NCBI RefSeq assembly: GCF_002086155.1 | Contig: NZ_MVHE01000008.1 | Coordinates: 88,362-152,361 of the forward strand | DNA length: 64,000 bases | Direction of reading: 5' to 3' | Origin: Mycobacterium angelicum | Lineage (GTDB): Bacteria; Actinomycetota; Actinomycetes; Mycobacteriales; Mycobacteriaceae | The notes under the pieces: model-generated | Told to the model about the DNA's origin: nothing | The model's input: only the letters and a program-made list of their open reading frames with translations | Databases searched by the model: none | In this document: positions 7,452 through 16,855 of the stretch, piece after piece | Layout: every line of letters begins with the position of its first letter | Position numbering within the stretch: position 1 is the first letter of the stretch | Position numbers and translations under genes: made by a program

Positions 7452-10400
7452 ATGTCGAAACGTGGCTTCGTTCGCGGCAAGCGCAAGCCGCCGCCGGACG
7501 TTCCGCCGGTGCGCGTGGCGGTCACCGCGCCGCTGGCATTGCCGGAGCGGGAACCGCGCAACATCATGCTGATGATCGCACTTCCGGCGCTGCTGATCGG
7601 GATCGTCGGCACCCTGGTGGTGATGTACGCATCGGGTATCCGGTCGCTGCAGTCGGGGTTTTTTCCGATGGTCGGTCTGGTCGGTTTCGGGACGTTGATG
7701 TTCGGCGGCCGGTTCGGCCGTGGGCGCCGGATCAGTTGGGGCGAACAGGAAAAGCAGCGCCGCAGCTATCTGCGCCAGCTCGACGAGGACCGCGACGAGG
7801 TCCAGCGCGCCGCCCAGGAACAGCGGCGCAGCCAGCTGTACGTGCACGGTGACCCGCAGCAGCTCGACACCGTGATCGGTGGCCCGCGAATGTGGGAACG
7901 GCGCGCCACGGATTCGGACTTTCTCGACGTCCGCCTCGGGATCGGGGTGCAGCAGGCCAGTGAGTCCGCGGTCACCCTGCAGTGGCCTGACGTTCCGGTC
8001 GGCGAAGAACTCGAACCGGTGACCGGTGGTGCGCTAAGGGATTTCATCCTCGAGCAGAGCAAGATTCGCGGGATCGGCAAGGTGCTCAGCCTGCGGTCCA
8101 AACCCGGCTTCAGTTTCATCGGCGAGGATCCGGGCGAACTGCATGCCCTGGCCCGTTCGATCCTGTGCTCGCTCGCGGTGTATCACAGCCCCAACGACGT
8201 CAAGCTGATGGTCGTCACCCGCCATCCCGAGCTGTGGTCGTGGTTGGTGTGGCTGCCGCACAACCAGCACGACGAGATGTTCGATGCGTGCGGGCTGCGC
8301 CGGCTGGTGTTCGCCTCCCCCACGGAACTGGAGGACGCGCTCGACGCCGAACTGCACCGCAAGGGCCGCGGCCCATGGACGCCGCCGGTCGGCGGGAGTC
8401 CCACGTCGATGCCGTCGCCGATCGAGACGTCCACCGGGTTGATGCTGGGCCCGCACTGGGTCATCGTCGACGACAACGTGGGTACGCCCGAACAGTGGGA
8501 AGGCGTGACCGGACAGAAGGGCATGACCGGTATCACGGTGTTGCGGTTGGCAACTCGCGTCGGTGTGGGTGTCGGGTTCGCCGACGACACCCAGCGCTTC
8601 ACGCTGCGCGAAGGCCGGTTGATGCACCGCGACACGTTCTACGCGGTGGCCGATATGCTCGCCGACAGCACCGCCAACCGCTATGCGCGGGCGCTGGCCC
8701 GCTGGTCGCCGATGAGCGCCGGAGAGCTGTCCGAAACCGACAGCCAGGGCGGGGAACTGCTGCGGGCGCTGGGCATCGCCGACCCGCGGGAACTCGACGT
8801 CGACAGGCTGTGGGGCGAAAGCCGCGGCCGGGGCGACCCGAAATGGGCGATGGTTCCCGTCGGCGTCAGACAGGGCGGCGAGCTGCAATATATCATCCTG
8901 CGCGCCAAGGATTTTGGTGGCTACGGCTTCCACTCCGTGGTGATCGGCACGTCGGGCTCCGGCAAATCCGAGTACTTCTTGTCGTTGTGCAGCGGTATCG
9001 CGCTGACGCATTCGCCGGAGACCTTTATCGTGATCTTCGTCGACATGAAGTTCGAATCGGCCGCCCAGGATCTGCAGGGTTTTCCGCATGTCGCGGCCTC
9101 CCTGTCCAACCTCGGCAAGGACGACCGTCACCTCGCCGAGCGGATGCGCAAAGCCATCAACGGCGAGATCGCCAGGCGCTACCGACTTTTCAAGAATGCC
9201 GGAGCCCGCGACGCCAATGAATACGAGGAGATGCGGCTGGCCGGGCGCGATCTGGAGCCGGTGCCCATCCTGCTGGTGATCATCGATGAGTACCTCGAGT
9301 TGTTCATCCACCACCCGGAGTGGATAGATCTGGTGATCCACATCGGCCAGGAGGGCCGCGGGTGCAACGTCTTCTTCACCCTCGGCGGCCAGCGACTGGA
9401 TTTGTCGTCGTTGAGCAAGGCGAAGAGCAACATCGCTTTTCGGGTGGCGCTGCGGGCCGAGACCGCAGAAGACTCTCGTGATGTCATCGGCAGCGACGCC
9501 GCGCTGCATCTGCCGTCGAAGGAGAACGGCTACGGGTTGCTGAAAGTCGGTCCGCGCGACCTGGATCAGTTCCGCTGCTTCTACGTCTCGGCACCCTTCG
9601 TCGTGCCGAAGCGGGTGGTGGACGTGAACAAGACTGTGGCCGTGAGCTTTTCCCAGCCGCGCGCATACACCTGGGCCTACCAGCCGCTCAGCGATGCTGA
9701 CAGTGCGGCGCTGGCCACGGCTGACGAACCCGAAGAGCCCGACGAGTTCCTCTTCCATTCCGACGGCTTCCGCAAGAAGAAACTCGTCGACGTCATCCGG
9801 GACTCGCTGCTGTCGCACCCCGCGCGGCCGCCGCACCAAATCTGGCTTCCCCCTTTGGAAGTCAGCGAGCCGATCGACATGTTGGTGGCCCGCTGGCGTG
9901 GTAAACCATGGGACGTCGACTACGGCAACAACCCTGGCCTGGTTCTTCCGGTGGGGATCGTGGACATTCCCGAGGACCACACCCAGCGAGTGCACGCGCT
10001 TGACGCCGAGATGGACAACATCATGGTGGTTGCCACCGCGCAGCGCGGCAAGTCCGCCACGTTGATGACGTTGATGACCGCCGCGGCACTGATGTACCGG
10101 CCCGAACGAGTGACGTTCTTCTGTGTGGGGGCGTCGTTGTATCCGGTTGAAGGGCTGCCGCACGTGGCCTCGGTGGTGAGCCCGACCGACAGCGAGGGAG
10201 TGTCCCGAACCATCGCCTCGATCGAGGGATTGATCCTGGCGCGCGAGGCCTCGTTCAAGAGGTACCAAATCGACATCTCCGAATTTCGGGAACGACGGTT
10301 CGGGGGCGACGGTGTGGACGGGCCTGCGGGCACCGACCCCGATGACAAGTTCGGTGATGTCTTCCTGGTAATCGACAACTTCAGCGACCTCTACGACAAG

Positions 10401-11543
10401 GACGCCGCAATGGGCGAGCGGGCGATCGCGATCGCCCGCCAGGGCCTGTCGTACGGGGTGCACATCATGACCAGCGCCACCGCCTGGCTGGTGGGCCAGA
10501 AGCAGCAGCTGGTCAACGTGTCCAACGCCCGGATCCAGCTGCGGTTGAGCAACCCCGACGAAACGCAGATGGGTGAAGGTTTCGAGCGCAAGAAGGCCGC
10601 CCGCAACACGCTGGACCGGCCCGGTTTCGGGGTGACCCGCGACGGCTTCGAGCTGCTGGTCGGGGTGCCCGAGATCATCGACGAGACCGGTGAACGAGTG
10701 GCGACGCGCGACGTCGGTCCGCGAATCGCCGGGCTGACCGGCGCCGGACGGTTGGAAAGCCTGGCCCGGTTGCCGGGGCGGGTCCAGCTCAGCGAGGTGA
10801 TGACCGCGTTCGCAGACACCGCCGAAGCTGCCGACCCGTTGAACCTGCCCTTCGGGATCGGCGAAACGGCATTGCAACCCGCGGTGCTGCCGACCCGAGC
10901 CGTGCCGAACATGCTGATCGTTGGCCGCCAATTATGCGGGAAGACAACGACTTTGGCCGTTTTCGGCCGGGCGATCATCAGCCGGTTCACGCCCGAACAG
11001 GCCCAGATCACCATCATCGATCCCAAGACTTCGCTGATCGGAAAAATTCAGGGCGACCATGTGCGGGCGTACGCCTACACCGCCGACGACATCGACGCGG
11101 TAATCGGCGAATTGGCCCAGATCCTGCGTGATCGCCTTCCTCCGTCGGGGCTGAGCCAGGAAGAGCTGCTCAACCGCAGCAACTGGGACGGCCCGCACCA
11201 CTTCATCCTGATCGACGACGAACAGGAGCTGCGCCCGCACGGTGTGGTCGGCAAGGGTGCGGCGACGGCGCCGCTGTGGGGCCTGATCGAGCGCGGGCGC
11301 GAGATCGGTCTGCACGTCATCGCTACGCGCCTGCCCGGCAACTGGGCGGGCGTGTCGGTGACCAACCCGTTCCTGCAGAAGATGACGGGCTCTCGGGCGC
11401 CGACGTTGTTCATGGACAACGACCCGGCCGTGGTCAAGGTGTTCGGTAGGACCAGCGCCCAGCAACTGCCGCCCGGGCGCGGGTTGTTGGTCACCACAGA
11501 TGGAGTGATGGAAGGGGTGCTGGTAGGAGACCCGGAAACCTGA
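7452..11543 (+). CDS. eccC: EccC, FtsK/SpoIIIE-type ATPase of an ESX system (fused form)
   Basis: A 1363-residue single-chain EccC, close to EccC2 (1396). Membrane helices lie at about 38-60 and 69-87. Three FtsK-like ATPase domains follow. Domain 1 has a full Walker A GTSGSGKSE (about 499) and Walker B LLVIIDEYLEL (about 605). Domain 2 has the variant ATAQRGKSA (about 862) and VFLVIDNFSDL without the catalytic Glu. Domain 3 has GRQLCGKTTT (about 1156) and HFILIDDEQEL. EccC recognises substrate C-terminal signals and powers export. The reading frame is open back to 6996 but that part is the out-of-frame eccB region; the ATG at 7452 gives the family N-terminus. Confidence 0.94.
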   Translation: MSKRGFVRGKRKPPPDVPPVRVAVTAPLALPEREPRNIMLMIALPALLIGIVGTLVVMYASGIRSLQSGFFPMVGLVGFGTLMFGGRFGRGRRISWGEQEKQRRSYLRQLDEDRDEVQRAAQEQRRSQLYVHGDPQQLDTVIGGPRMWERRATDSDFLDVRLGIGVQQASESAVTLQWPDVPVGEELEPVTGGALRDFILEQSKIRGIGKVLSLRSKPGFSFIGEDPGELHALARSILCSLAVYHSPNDVKLMVVTRHPELWSWLVWLPHNQHDEMFDACGLRRLVFASPTELEDALDAELHRKGRGPWTPPVGGSPTSMPSPIETSTGLMLGPHWVIVDDNVGTPEQWEGVTGQKGMTGITVLRLATRVGVGVGFADDTQRFTLREGRLMHRDTFYAVADMLADSTANRYARALARWSPMSAGELSETDSQGGELLRALGIADPRELDVDRLWGESRGRGDPKWAMVPVGVRQGGELQYIILRAKDFGGYGFHSVVIGTSGSGKSEYFLSLCSGIALTHSPETFIVIFVDMKFESAAQDLQGFPHVAASLSNLGKDDRHLAERMRKAINGEIARRYRLFKNAGARDANEYEEMRLAGRDLEPVPILLVIIDEYLELFIHHPEWIDLVIHIGQEGRGCNVFFTLGGQRLDLSSLSKAKSNIAFRVALRAETAEDSRDVIGSDAALHLPSKENGYGLLKVGPRDLDQFRCFYVSAPFVVPKRVVDVNKTVAVSFSQPRAYTWAYQPLSDADSAALATADEPEEPDEFLFHSDGFRKKKLVDVIRDSLLSHPARPPHQIWLPPLEVSEPIDMLVARWRGKPWDVDYGNNPGLVLPVGIVDIPEDHTQRVHALDAEMDNIMVVATAQRGKSATLMTLMTAAALMYRPERVTFFCVGASLYPVEGLPHVASVVSPTDSEGVSRTIASIEGLILAREASFKRYQIDISEFRERRFGGDGVDGPAGTDPDDKFGDVFLVIDNFSDLYDKDAAMGERAIAIARQGLSYGVHIMTSATAWLVGQKQQLVNVSNARIQLRLSNPDETQMGEGFERKKAARNTLDRPGFGVTRDGFELLVGVPEIIDETGERVATRDVGPRIAGLTGAGRLESLARLPGRVQLSEVMTAFADTAEAADPLNLPFGIGETALQPAVLPTRAVPNMLIVGRQLCGKTTTLAVFGRAIISRFTPEQAQITIIDPKTSLIGKIQGDHVRAYAYTADDIDAVIGELAQILRDRLPPSGLSQEELLNRSNWDGPHHFILIDDEQELRPHGVVGKGAATAPLWGLIERGREIGLHVIATRLPGNWAGVSVTNPFLQKMTGSRAPTLFMDNDPAVVKVFGRTSAQQLPPGRGLLVTTDGVMEGVLVGDPET

Positions 11544-11625
11544 ATCGACAGCCGGCGTGACCGACCTTAAACTCAGACCGCTCCGCTAGGGCGGGCAATT
11601 TGTGCGATTGGATATGGAGGCAAGT

Positions 11626-11931
11626 ATGGGTGGCCTGTTCGGGATGGTTCCGAGCGCCGTTGACCTGTCGGCGGCTGCGGAAGCCGGAATCAGCGAGGAG
11701 ATGGCGGCCACCACAGCTGCCGGCGCCGCCGCGCTCACCGGGGTGCTGCCGATGGCAGCCGACGCCGATTCGATGGAGTTCGCGGCCGCGCTCAACGCCG
11801 CCGGAGCCGCCTATCTGGCCAGCGCCGGCGAGCACGTCGGGCAGCGGGCGGCCTTCTCAGGTGCTCAGGGGCTGGCGTCAGCCACGAGTGTGGCCGCCGA
11901 GGCGGCTCGCGCAGCGGCCAGCGCGCTGTAG
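11626..11931 (+). CDS. PE-family protein
   Basis: A 101-residue Ala-rich helical protein, the first of a PE-PPE pair after eccC as in ESX-2 (PE36-PPE69). The ATG at 11626 follows GGAGG by six bases; in-frame upstream starts at 11602 and 11614 lack such a site. The Pro-Glu dipeptide is absent and only VPSAVDLSAAAEAG marks the N-terminus, which suits the ancestral PE36/PE35 group rather than PE_PGRS. The expected partner is the PPE protein starting 13 bp downstream, as a heterodimer for export. Confidence 0.8.
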   Translation: MGGLFGMVPSAVDLSAAAEAGISEEMAATTAAGAAALTGVLPMAADADSMEFAAALNAAGAAYLASAGEHVGQRAAFSGAQGLASATSVAAEAARAAASAL

Positions 11932-11943
11932 CAGGCGTACTTC

Positions 11944-13128
11944 ATGCCCGATCCACGTTGGATAGGACCACCCGAAATCGTCGCGGCGATCTTCGAGGCG
12001 GGCTCTCCTGCTTCGGTGATCGCCAACAACGTCGTGTGGGTCACCGAGACCACCACCAAGGAAGTGTCGGCGGGCCTGTCCACGGTGAACAGCTTGGCCA
12101 CGGCCACGCAGTGGCAAGGCGTGGGCGCGGTGGCCTCAACGGTGACCGCGACGGGTCTCAACGCCGGTCTGCAGATGCTGGTGGGGTGGACCGCGGAAAA
12201 GATCGGCATCACCCAAGCCGCCGTCGAGGCCTTCACCACCGCACGCTCCGCGGTAATCCCATCGGTGGTTTCGGCGACCAACCGAGCCGAGACGGTGGTG
12301 TTGACTAACACCAACTTCCTCGGCGTCAATACCCCGGCAATCGGCGAGCGCAACGGCGAATACTACGGCGAGCACTGGCCGCACAACATGAGTATCGGCT
12401 GGGCTTATTCAGGTGTGCTGAGCGCGTTGATCGCGGCTTTGACGGTCCCGCCCCCGATCGCGCCGATGGGCGCGTCTCCGGCCGCGCCCGCGGCTGCGGC
12501 CGAAACGGTGGCCCAATCGGCGGCACAGTCCGGCATGAATGGCGCCTTGCAGGGGTCGGGCCAAGCCGCGCAGACGGCAGGGCAGACGGCGTCTTCTCCT
12601 GCCGATGCGACGGGGCAGCTCAGTTCCTTGATGCAGCAACCCATGCAGATGCTGTCGAGTGCCACCGAGCCGCTGAAACAGTTAGCCCAGATGCCGATGC
12701 AAGCGATGCAGGGCTTCAGCAGCCTGCCGCAGAGCATGATGCAGGCGATGGGCGGAATGTTTCCGACGGGGGGCGGCGGGGCCTCGAGTGCCGCGGCGGC
12801 CGTCGCTGAGCCGGTCGGCGCTGTCGGCGCTACCGCAGGCGGGGCGGCAGGCGGCGGCGGGGGTGGCGCCTTCCCGGGTGCCGGACTGACCAGCTATACG
12901 CGACCTACCAGCAGCTTCGAACCGGGTGGCCGGCCGACGAGCCTGCGCGCCGGTGTGCTCAATGCCGCCGAGGTCCGGGGTCCCACGGCCTCGGCCGGGA
13001 TGGGTGGTTCGCCGATGCCGATGTCGCCGGCGGGCATGCTGGGCCGTGGCAACGGCGCAGCAGCGGACAAAGAGCCCGTGACGCGCGCGCGTGTGGTGAT
13101 CGACGGCGACCCGATCGACCCGCGGTAG
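11944..13128 (+). CDS. PPE-family protein (PPE69/PPE68-like)
   Basis: A 394-residue protein (PPE69 is about 400). The N-terminal ~180 residues are a PPE domain with the PPE tripeptide at 9-11 (RWIGPPEIV), a WxG-type turn in ATQWQGVGA, and FLGVNTPAIGERNGEYYGEH near residues 125-145. The rest is a low-complexity Ala/Gly/Met/Pro region ending in a conserved basic/acidic tail, RARVVIDGDPIDPR. PPE proteins pair with PE partners and need an EspG chaperone for export; no espG lies in this window. In ESX-2, esxD and esxC follow at this point; here a kinase follows instead. Confidence 0.9.
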   Translation: MPDPRWIGPPEIVAAIFEAGSPASVIANNVVWVTETTTKEVSAGLSTVNSLATATQWQGVGAVASTVTATGLNAGLQMLVGWTAEKIGITQAAVEAFTTARSAVIPSVVSATNRAETVVLTNTNFLGVNTPAIGERNGEYYGEHWPHNMSIGWAYSGVLSALIAALTVPPPIAPMGASPAAPAAAAETVAQSAAQSGMNGALQGSGQAAQTAGQTASSPADATGQLSSLMQQPMQMLSSATEPLKQLAQMPMQAMQGFSSLPQSMMQAMGGMFPTGGGGASSAAAAVAEPVGAVGATAGGAAGGGGGGAFPGAGLTSYTRPTSSFEPGGRPTSLRAGVLNAAEVRGPTASAGMGGSPMPMSPAGMLGRGNGAAADKEPVTRARVVIDGDPIDPR

Positions 13129-13199
13129 CCATTGGGTGAGAACAGGACCTCTGCGCAGCCACCCCGTAGTCCTGGGTGGGCCGCACGAGGGTGGTATCG

Positions 13200-14942
13200 G
13201 TGTTGACCGTCGGCTCGCTGGTCGGCGGTTATCGCGTTGAGCGGGTCTTGGGCAGCGGCGGGATGGGCACGGTCTATCTGGCCGCCGACCCGGCATTGCC
13301 GCGCCGCAACGCCCTCAAGGTGCTTTCCGCCGAGCTTTGTCGCGATCCCGACTTTCGTGCGCGGTTCATCCGCGAGGCAGACATGGCGGCTGCCCTCGAA
13401 CACCCCCAGATAGTTTCGGTCTACAACCGCGGGCAGACTCCCGATGGCCAGTTGTGGATCGCCATGCAATTCGTCGACGGCACCGACGCCGACGATGCGC
13501 TTCGAAACGGCACCATGACGCCGCATCGAGCCGTACACGTCATCGCCGAGGTGGCCAAGGCGCTCGACTTTGCGCACTCCCGCAACGTAATGCACCGCGA
13601 CGTCAAGCCGGCGAACTTTCTGCTGTCGGGACCCGTCGGTCCCGACGAACGGGTGTTTCTAGGCGATTTCGGGATCGCACGTGCCCTTGACGACGTGGGC
13701 CTGACAGCGACCGGATCGGTACTGGCCACGATCGCCTATGCGGCGCCTGAGGTCCTGTCGAATGCGCCGATCGACGGTCGTGTCGACATTTACTCCTTGG
13801 GCTGCAGTCTCTTTCGATTGCTCACCGGGCAGACGCCGTTTTCGGCGAACAACGGGGCGGCGGCCGTTATGAGCGCTCATCTGTTCGCACCGCCGCCACG
13901 CGTCACCGACCTCGTGCACTCGTTACCGCCCGCGTTCGACCAGGTGATCGCGACGGCAATGGCCAAGGATCCTGCAGTCCGGTTCGGCTCGGCCGGCGCG
14001 CTGGCCCAAGCCGCTGCGGCCGCACTGCACGGTGTGGCGCATGGCATGTCGTTGCCACCGGTACCCATCGGCGAAGTCAGCACCCATCAACAGCAATTTC
14101 CGTCTCCGCCGGGCTGGCAGCCGACGGACCGGGGAAACACCCCGCCGCCCACACCCTGGGGCCCGCCGGCTTATCCGTCGCGGCGCCGCAAACGCACGGC
14201 GATTGGCGCGACCCTGGCCGCGGTGGCGCTGGTGGGCGCCGGGGCTGTCGCCGTGTCCACGTTGCACGACGCGAGGCCTGGCCGCGCCGCCACCGCACCG
14301 CAGGGCGCCCCGCCGGGAGAACCGTTTTCATCGATCGCTTCTCAACCGCCGGCGGCCACCGATATCGCTGCGGCGGAATTGCGGCCAACCTTGTTGGGCG
14401 CCAACGAGATTGCCCGCATCTCCGGAGGCAACCCCGTGGTGTTGGAGCGCGACGATGCAACCTTGCTCGACGACGCCGCAACGTCGGACAATGCCCAGTG
14501 CATCGGGGCGTGGGCGCCAGCCGAGCAGTCGGTGTACGGCACGAGCGGCTACACAGGCGTGGCGGTCCAGGCGCTGCGGGCGCTGAACGAAACGGCGTGG
14601 CGAGACAGCGTCACCGAGGCCGTCGTCGCGTTTCCGTCCCAGGAAAAGGCGGGCGTGTTCTACGTCAACCAGCGCGGGCAATGGGGTTTGTGCGGCGGGA
14701 AAACCATCACCCTGAGCCAACCCGGTGAACCTGCTCAGATGTGGGACTTTGGTCAGCCGCTCACCATTGCGGGAGCGTTGACCATCGCTGCCACACTGCG
14801 CGGCGGCGCAGCCTCCTGCCAACACGGAATAGTGCCGCGCGGCAACGTCATCATCGACATACGGCAATGTCGCGCCACCGGTGGCAACGATGTCGCGGCG
14901 TTGGTCACCGCGACCGCCGCGAAGCTGCCTCGTCAGCGATAG
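13200..14942 (+). CDS. Membrane Ser/Thr protein kinase with PknH-like extracellular sensor
   Basis: About 580 residues from the GTG at 13200. Kinase domain residues 5-265: Gly loop [12 protein letters not shown], catalytic [12 protein letters not shown] in LGDFGIARA and APE in [10 protein letters not shown] Pro-rich juxtamembrane segment leads to one membrane helix at about 332-355. The extracellular part (about 375-580) resembles the PknH C-terminal sensor, with four Cys (AQCIGAW, GLCGGK, ASCQHG, RQCRAT) suited to two disulfides. It starts 71 bp after the PPE gene. Phosphorylation of EccB/EccC or nearby substrates is an inference from position. Confidence 0.9.
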   Translation: MLTVGSLVGGYRVERVLGSGGMGTVYLAADPALPRRNALKVLSAELCRDPDFRARFIREADMAAALEHPQIVSVYNRGQTPDGQLWIAMQFVDGTDADDALRNGTMTPHRAVHVIAEVAKALDFAHSRNVMHRDVKPANFLLSGPVGPDERVFLGDFGIARALDDVGLTATGSVLATIAYAAPEVLSNAPIDGRVDIYSLGCSLFRLLTGQTPFSANNGAAAVMSAHLFAPPPRVTDLVHSLPPAFDQVIATAMAKDPAVRFGSAGALAQAAAAALHGVAHGMSLPPVPIGEVSTHQQQFPSPPGWQPTDRGNTPPPTPWGPPAYPSRRRKRTAIGATLAAVALVGAGAVAVSTLHDARPGRAATAPQGAPPGEPFSSIASQPPAATDIAAAELRPTLLGANEIARISGGNPVVLERDDATLLDDAATSDNAQCIGAWAPAEQSVYGTSGYTGVAVQALRALNETAWRDSVTEAVVAFPSQEKAGVFYVNQRGQWGLCGGKTITLSQPGEPAQMWDFGQPLTIAGALTIAATLRGGAASCQHGIVPRGNVIIDIRQCRATGGNDVAALVTATAAKLPRQR

Positions 14943-14949
14943 GGAGCCC

Positions 14950-15456
14950 ATGTCGATGGAGATTTCAAAGTCGGTAACCGCGACCGTCGCCGTCCTGCTT
15001 ACAGTGTGTGCGGTAAGTGCCTCATGTTCGGACGTGACGGGCGGAAGCCCGGTAGCACAGCATGTTTCGGCGCCGGCGCCGGCGCCGGCGCCGGGAACCA
15101 GATCCGCGCCGACCGGCAGTGTTGCCGTGCCGCTGCCGCCTCCGCCGGTGACCGCCGAGGATCAGATACGCGAAACACTCACGGTTTTCCAGGACGCCTA
15201 TAACACCCAGAACTGGGATGCCTACCTCGAATTGATGTGCTCAGCGATGCGGGCCAAGTTCACCGGCACGACGCTGGACTACGTCAAGAAGAACCGCGCC
15301 GCCACGGGTATCACGAGAATCGAATCGGTTACCGCGATCAGCATCACCGGCGATACCGCCACCGTCGTATTCCAAGGCCGAAACGAGGCGATAGGAAACC
15401 GCTCGATCACTGTGCGGCTCAAACTAGAGGACGGGTGGAAGATCTGCCAAGTATGA
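14950..15456 (+). CDS. Probable secreted or lipid-anchored NTF2-like protein
   Basis: 168 residues. A hydrophobic signal segment (TATVAVLLTVCAVSASC) ends in a Cys with an atypical lipobox (SAS-C), then an Ala/Pro linker, then a ~100-residue domain, EDQIRETLTVFQDAYNTQNW to VRLKLEDGWKICQV, typical of NTF2-like/DUF4878-type cone folds. It starts eight bases after the kinase stop and overlaps the next gene by ATGA. This kind of domain is common in small mycobacterial lipoproteins. A role as partner of the kinase sensor is possible but unproven. Confidence 0.72.
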   Translation: MSMEISKSVTATVAVLLTVCAVSASCSDVTGGSPVAQHVSAPAPAPAPGTRSAPTGSVAVPLPPPPVTAEDQIRETLTVFQDAYNTQNWDAYLELMCSAMRAKFTGTTLDYVKKNRAATGITRIESVTAISITGDTATVVFQGRNEAIGNRSITVRLKLEDGWKICQV

Positions 15457-16691
15457 GTCAAGTGCGACAAGGCAAATCGATGGTCCGGGCCGCGCTGGTG
15501 GCATCCGTTCTGGTGGGCTGCAGTCACACGAGTCCCGCTGCGCATCCGGTGCCCGAGCCGCCAGCTGTTTCGGTGAACCCGTCGCTGCTCGATCCGGGCA
15601 AGTATCCGATCTCGCCGCTCGCCCCGCTAGGCGATGCCGGCTCCGAACAAGCCGGCCGCCTGGTCGAGGGGCGGCGTATGGCCAGCTTTGTGGTGGGGCC
15701 CTGGCAGGCCGACGCCGGCTTGACCGTGAGTTCCACCGAGGCGGGTGTTGTCGAGAACTACAGCCAAATTTCCCGGGTCGTGTGGGCGCCGATAGAGGGA
15801 GGCGCCTACAACTTGCCTTTCGTGGTGGGATTCACCTCCGAGCGCCAGACGCCGGGTCCGGAGCCGCAGATGTCGCTGCGCAACGCCGTATTGCGGTTCG
15901 CCGACCCCGGCGCGGCATCGGCTGCGGCCCAAGGTATGTCGGGAAGGGCGAGGGACTTCCCGCGAGTGCCCAGTGCCGTCCCGATTCTGATCGAACCCGA
16001 GCGTGTGATATCCATCCCGGGCCACGCCGATGCCGCAGGCACGCTGCTGACGTTTCAAGATGGCTCCCAAACAGTGCGGGAACTGACCACCCTGACCGCA
16101 CACGGCTCCTTCGTGCTGGCGCAGGTCGCGCGCTGCGCCGCCGGTCCCGATTGCGAGGCGTCGCTCACCGCACGCACACTCGACCTTCAGCTGCCATTGA
16201 TAGACACGTTTCAACCGACCGCCCCCGAGCAATTCGCGGCACTTCCGCTAGATCCCACCGGATTGGTGGCGCGCACCGTGCCGCTGCCGGCCGACCAAGC
16301 GACTTCGACCTCGGCGGCCGCCTACCCGCCACCCGGCGCCCTGCACCTTGAAGACGATCCGGTTAAAGCCGGTCCAGCGCTCACGGCGGCCGGCGTCGAC
16401 TACGTCTCCGTCAACCTGACGACGGTTTATCAAGCCCGAGACCCCGCCGGTGCGCAGGCGTTGTCACAGGCCTTGAGCGATGCCGCGGCTGCAACGCCGG
16501 CGGCCCAAGCGGCCGCTTCGGTGCCGGGGCTTCCGCAAAGCCGCTGCACGCGGGTACCGGGTGCCAGCGGGCTGGTGCCGCGTTATCGGTGTTTGGGTAC
16601 AGCTGGTCGGTACGCGATCAAAACCTCAGCGCGACAGCTCGACAGCGCACACCAACAGATGGCGGCGCAATATCGCATCCTCGTCGGTTAG
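15453..16691 (+). CDS. DUF7373-type lipoprotein
   Basis: 412 residues with a lipoprotein signal peptide ending in a good lipobox (SVLVGCSH). The mature protein has two similar halves with Cys pairs in ARCAAGPDCEAS and SRCTRVPG...YRCLG, as in the DUF7373 family of mycobacterial envelope lipoproteins. The ATG overlaps the TGA of the preceding gene (ATGA), so the pair is coupled. Function is unknown. Together with the kinase and the NTF2-like protein it forms a tight three-gene unit behind the PPE gene. Confidence 0.75.
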   Translation: MSQVRQGKSMVRAALVASVLVGCSHTSPAAHPVPEPPAVSVNPSLLDPGKYPISPLAPLGDAGSEQAGRLVEGRRMASFVVGPWQADAGLTVSSTEAGVVENYSQISRVVWAPIEGGAYNLPFVVGFTSERQTPGPEPQMSLRNAVLRFADPGAASAAAQGMSGRARDFPRVPSAVPILIEPERVISIPGHADAAGTLLTFQDGSQTVRELTTLTAHGSFVLAQVARCAAGPDCEASLTARTLDLQLPLIDTFQPTAPEQFAALPLDPTGLVARTVPLPADQATSTSAAAYPPPGALHLEDDPVKAGPALTAAGVDYVSVNLTTVYQARDPAGAQALSQALSDAAAATPAAQAAASVPGLPQSRCTRVPGASGLVPRYRCLGTAGRYAIKTSARQLDSAHQQMAAQYRILVG

Positions 16692-16855
16692 GCGCATGCC
16701 TGGGACAGGCTGGAAGCGGTGTCGCTAGGAGCTGGGCAAAAGACTGGCCACTCCAGCTAGGGGCCAGTGTGGCGGATGTGACAAGCCCGCTGTGCGCGCT
16801 CATCGCCCGGCGCGTGAGCTGAATGGCCCCGGCTCTCTTCGCGCGCTGTGCGCGC

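Noticed and set aside
8034..10931. Very long (965-codon) open frame on the minus strand
   Set aside because: It lies wholly inside eccC, whose plus-strand product has clear ATPase motifs. Long antisense frames are expected in GC-rich coding DNA, and its translation has no recognisable domain.
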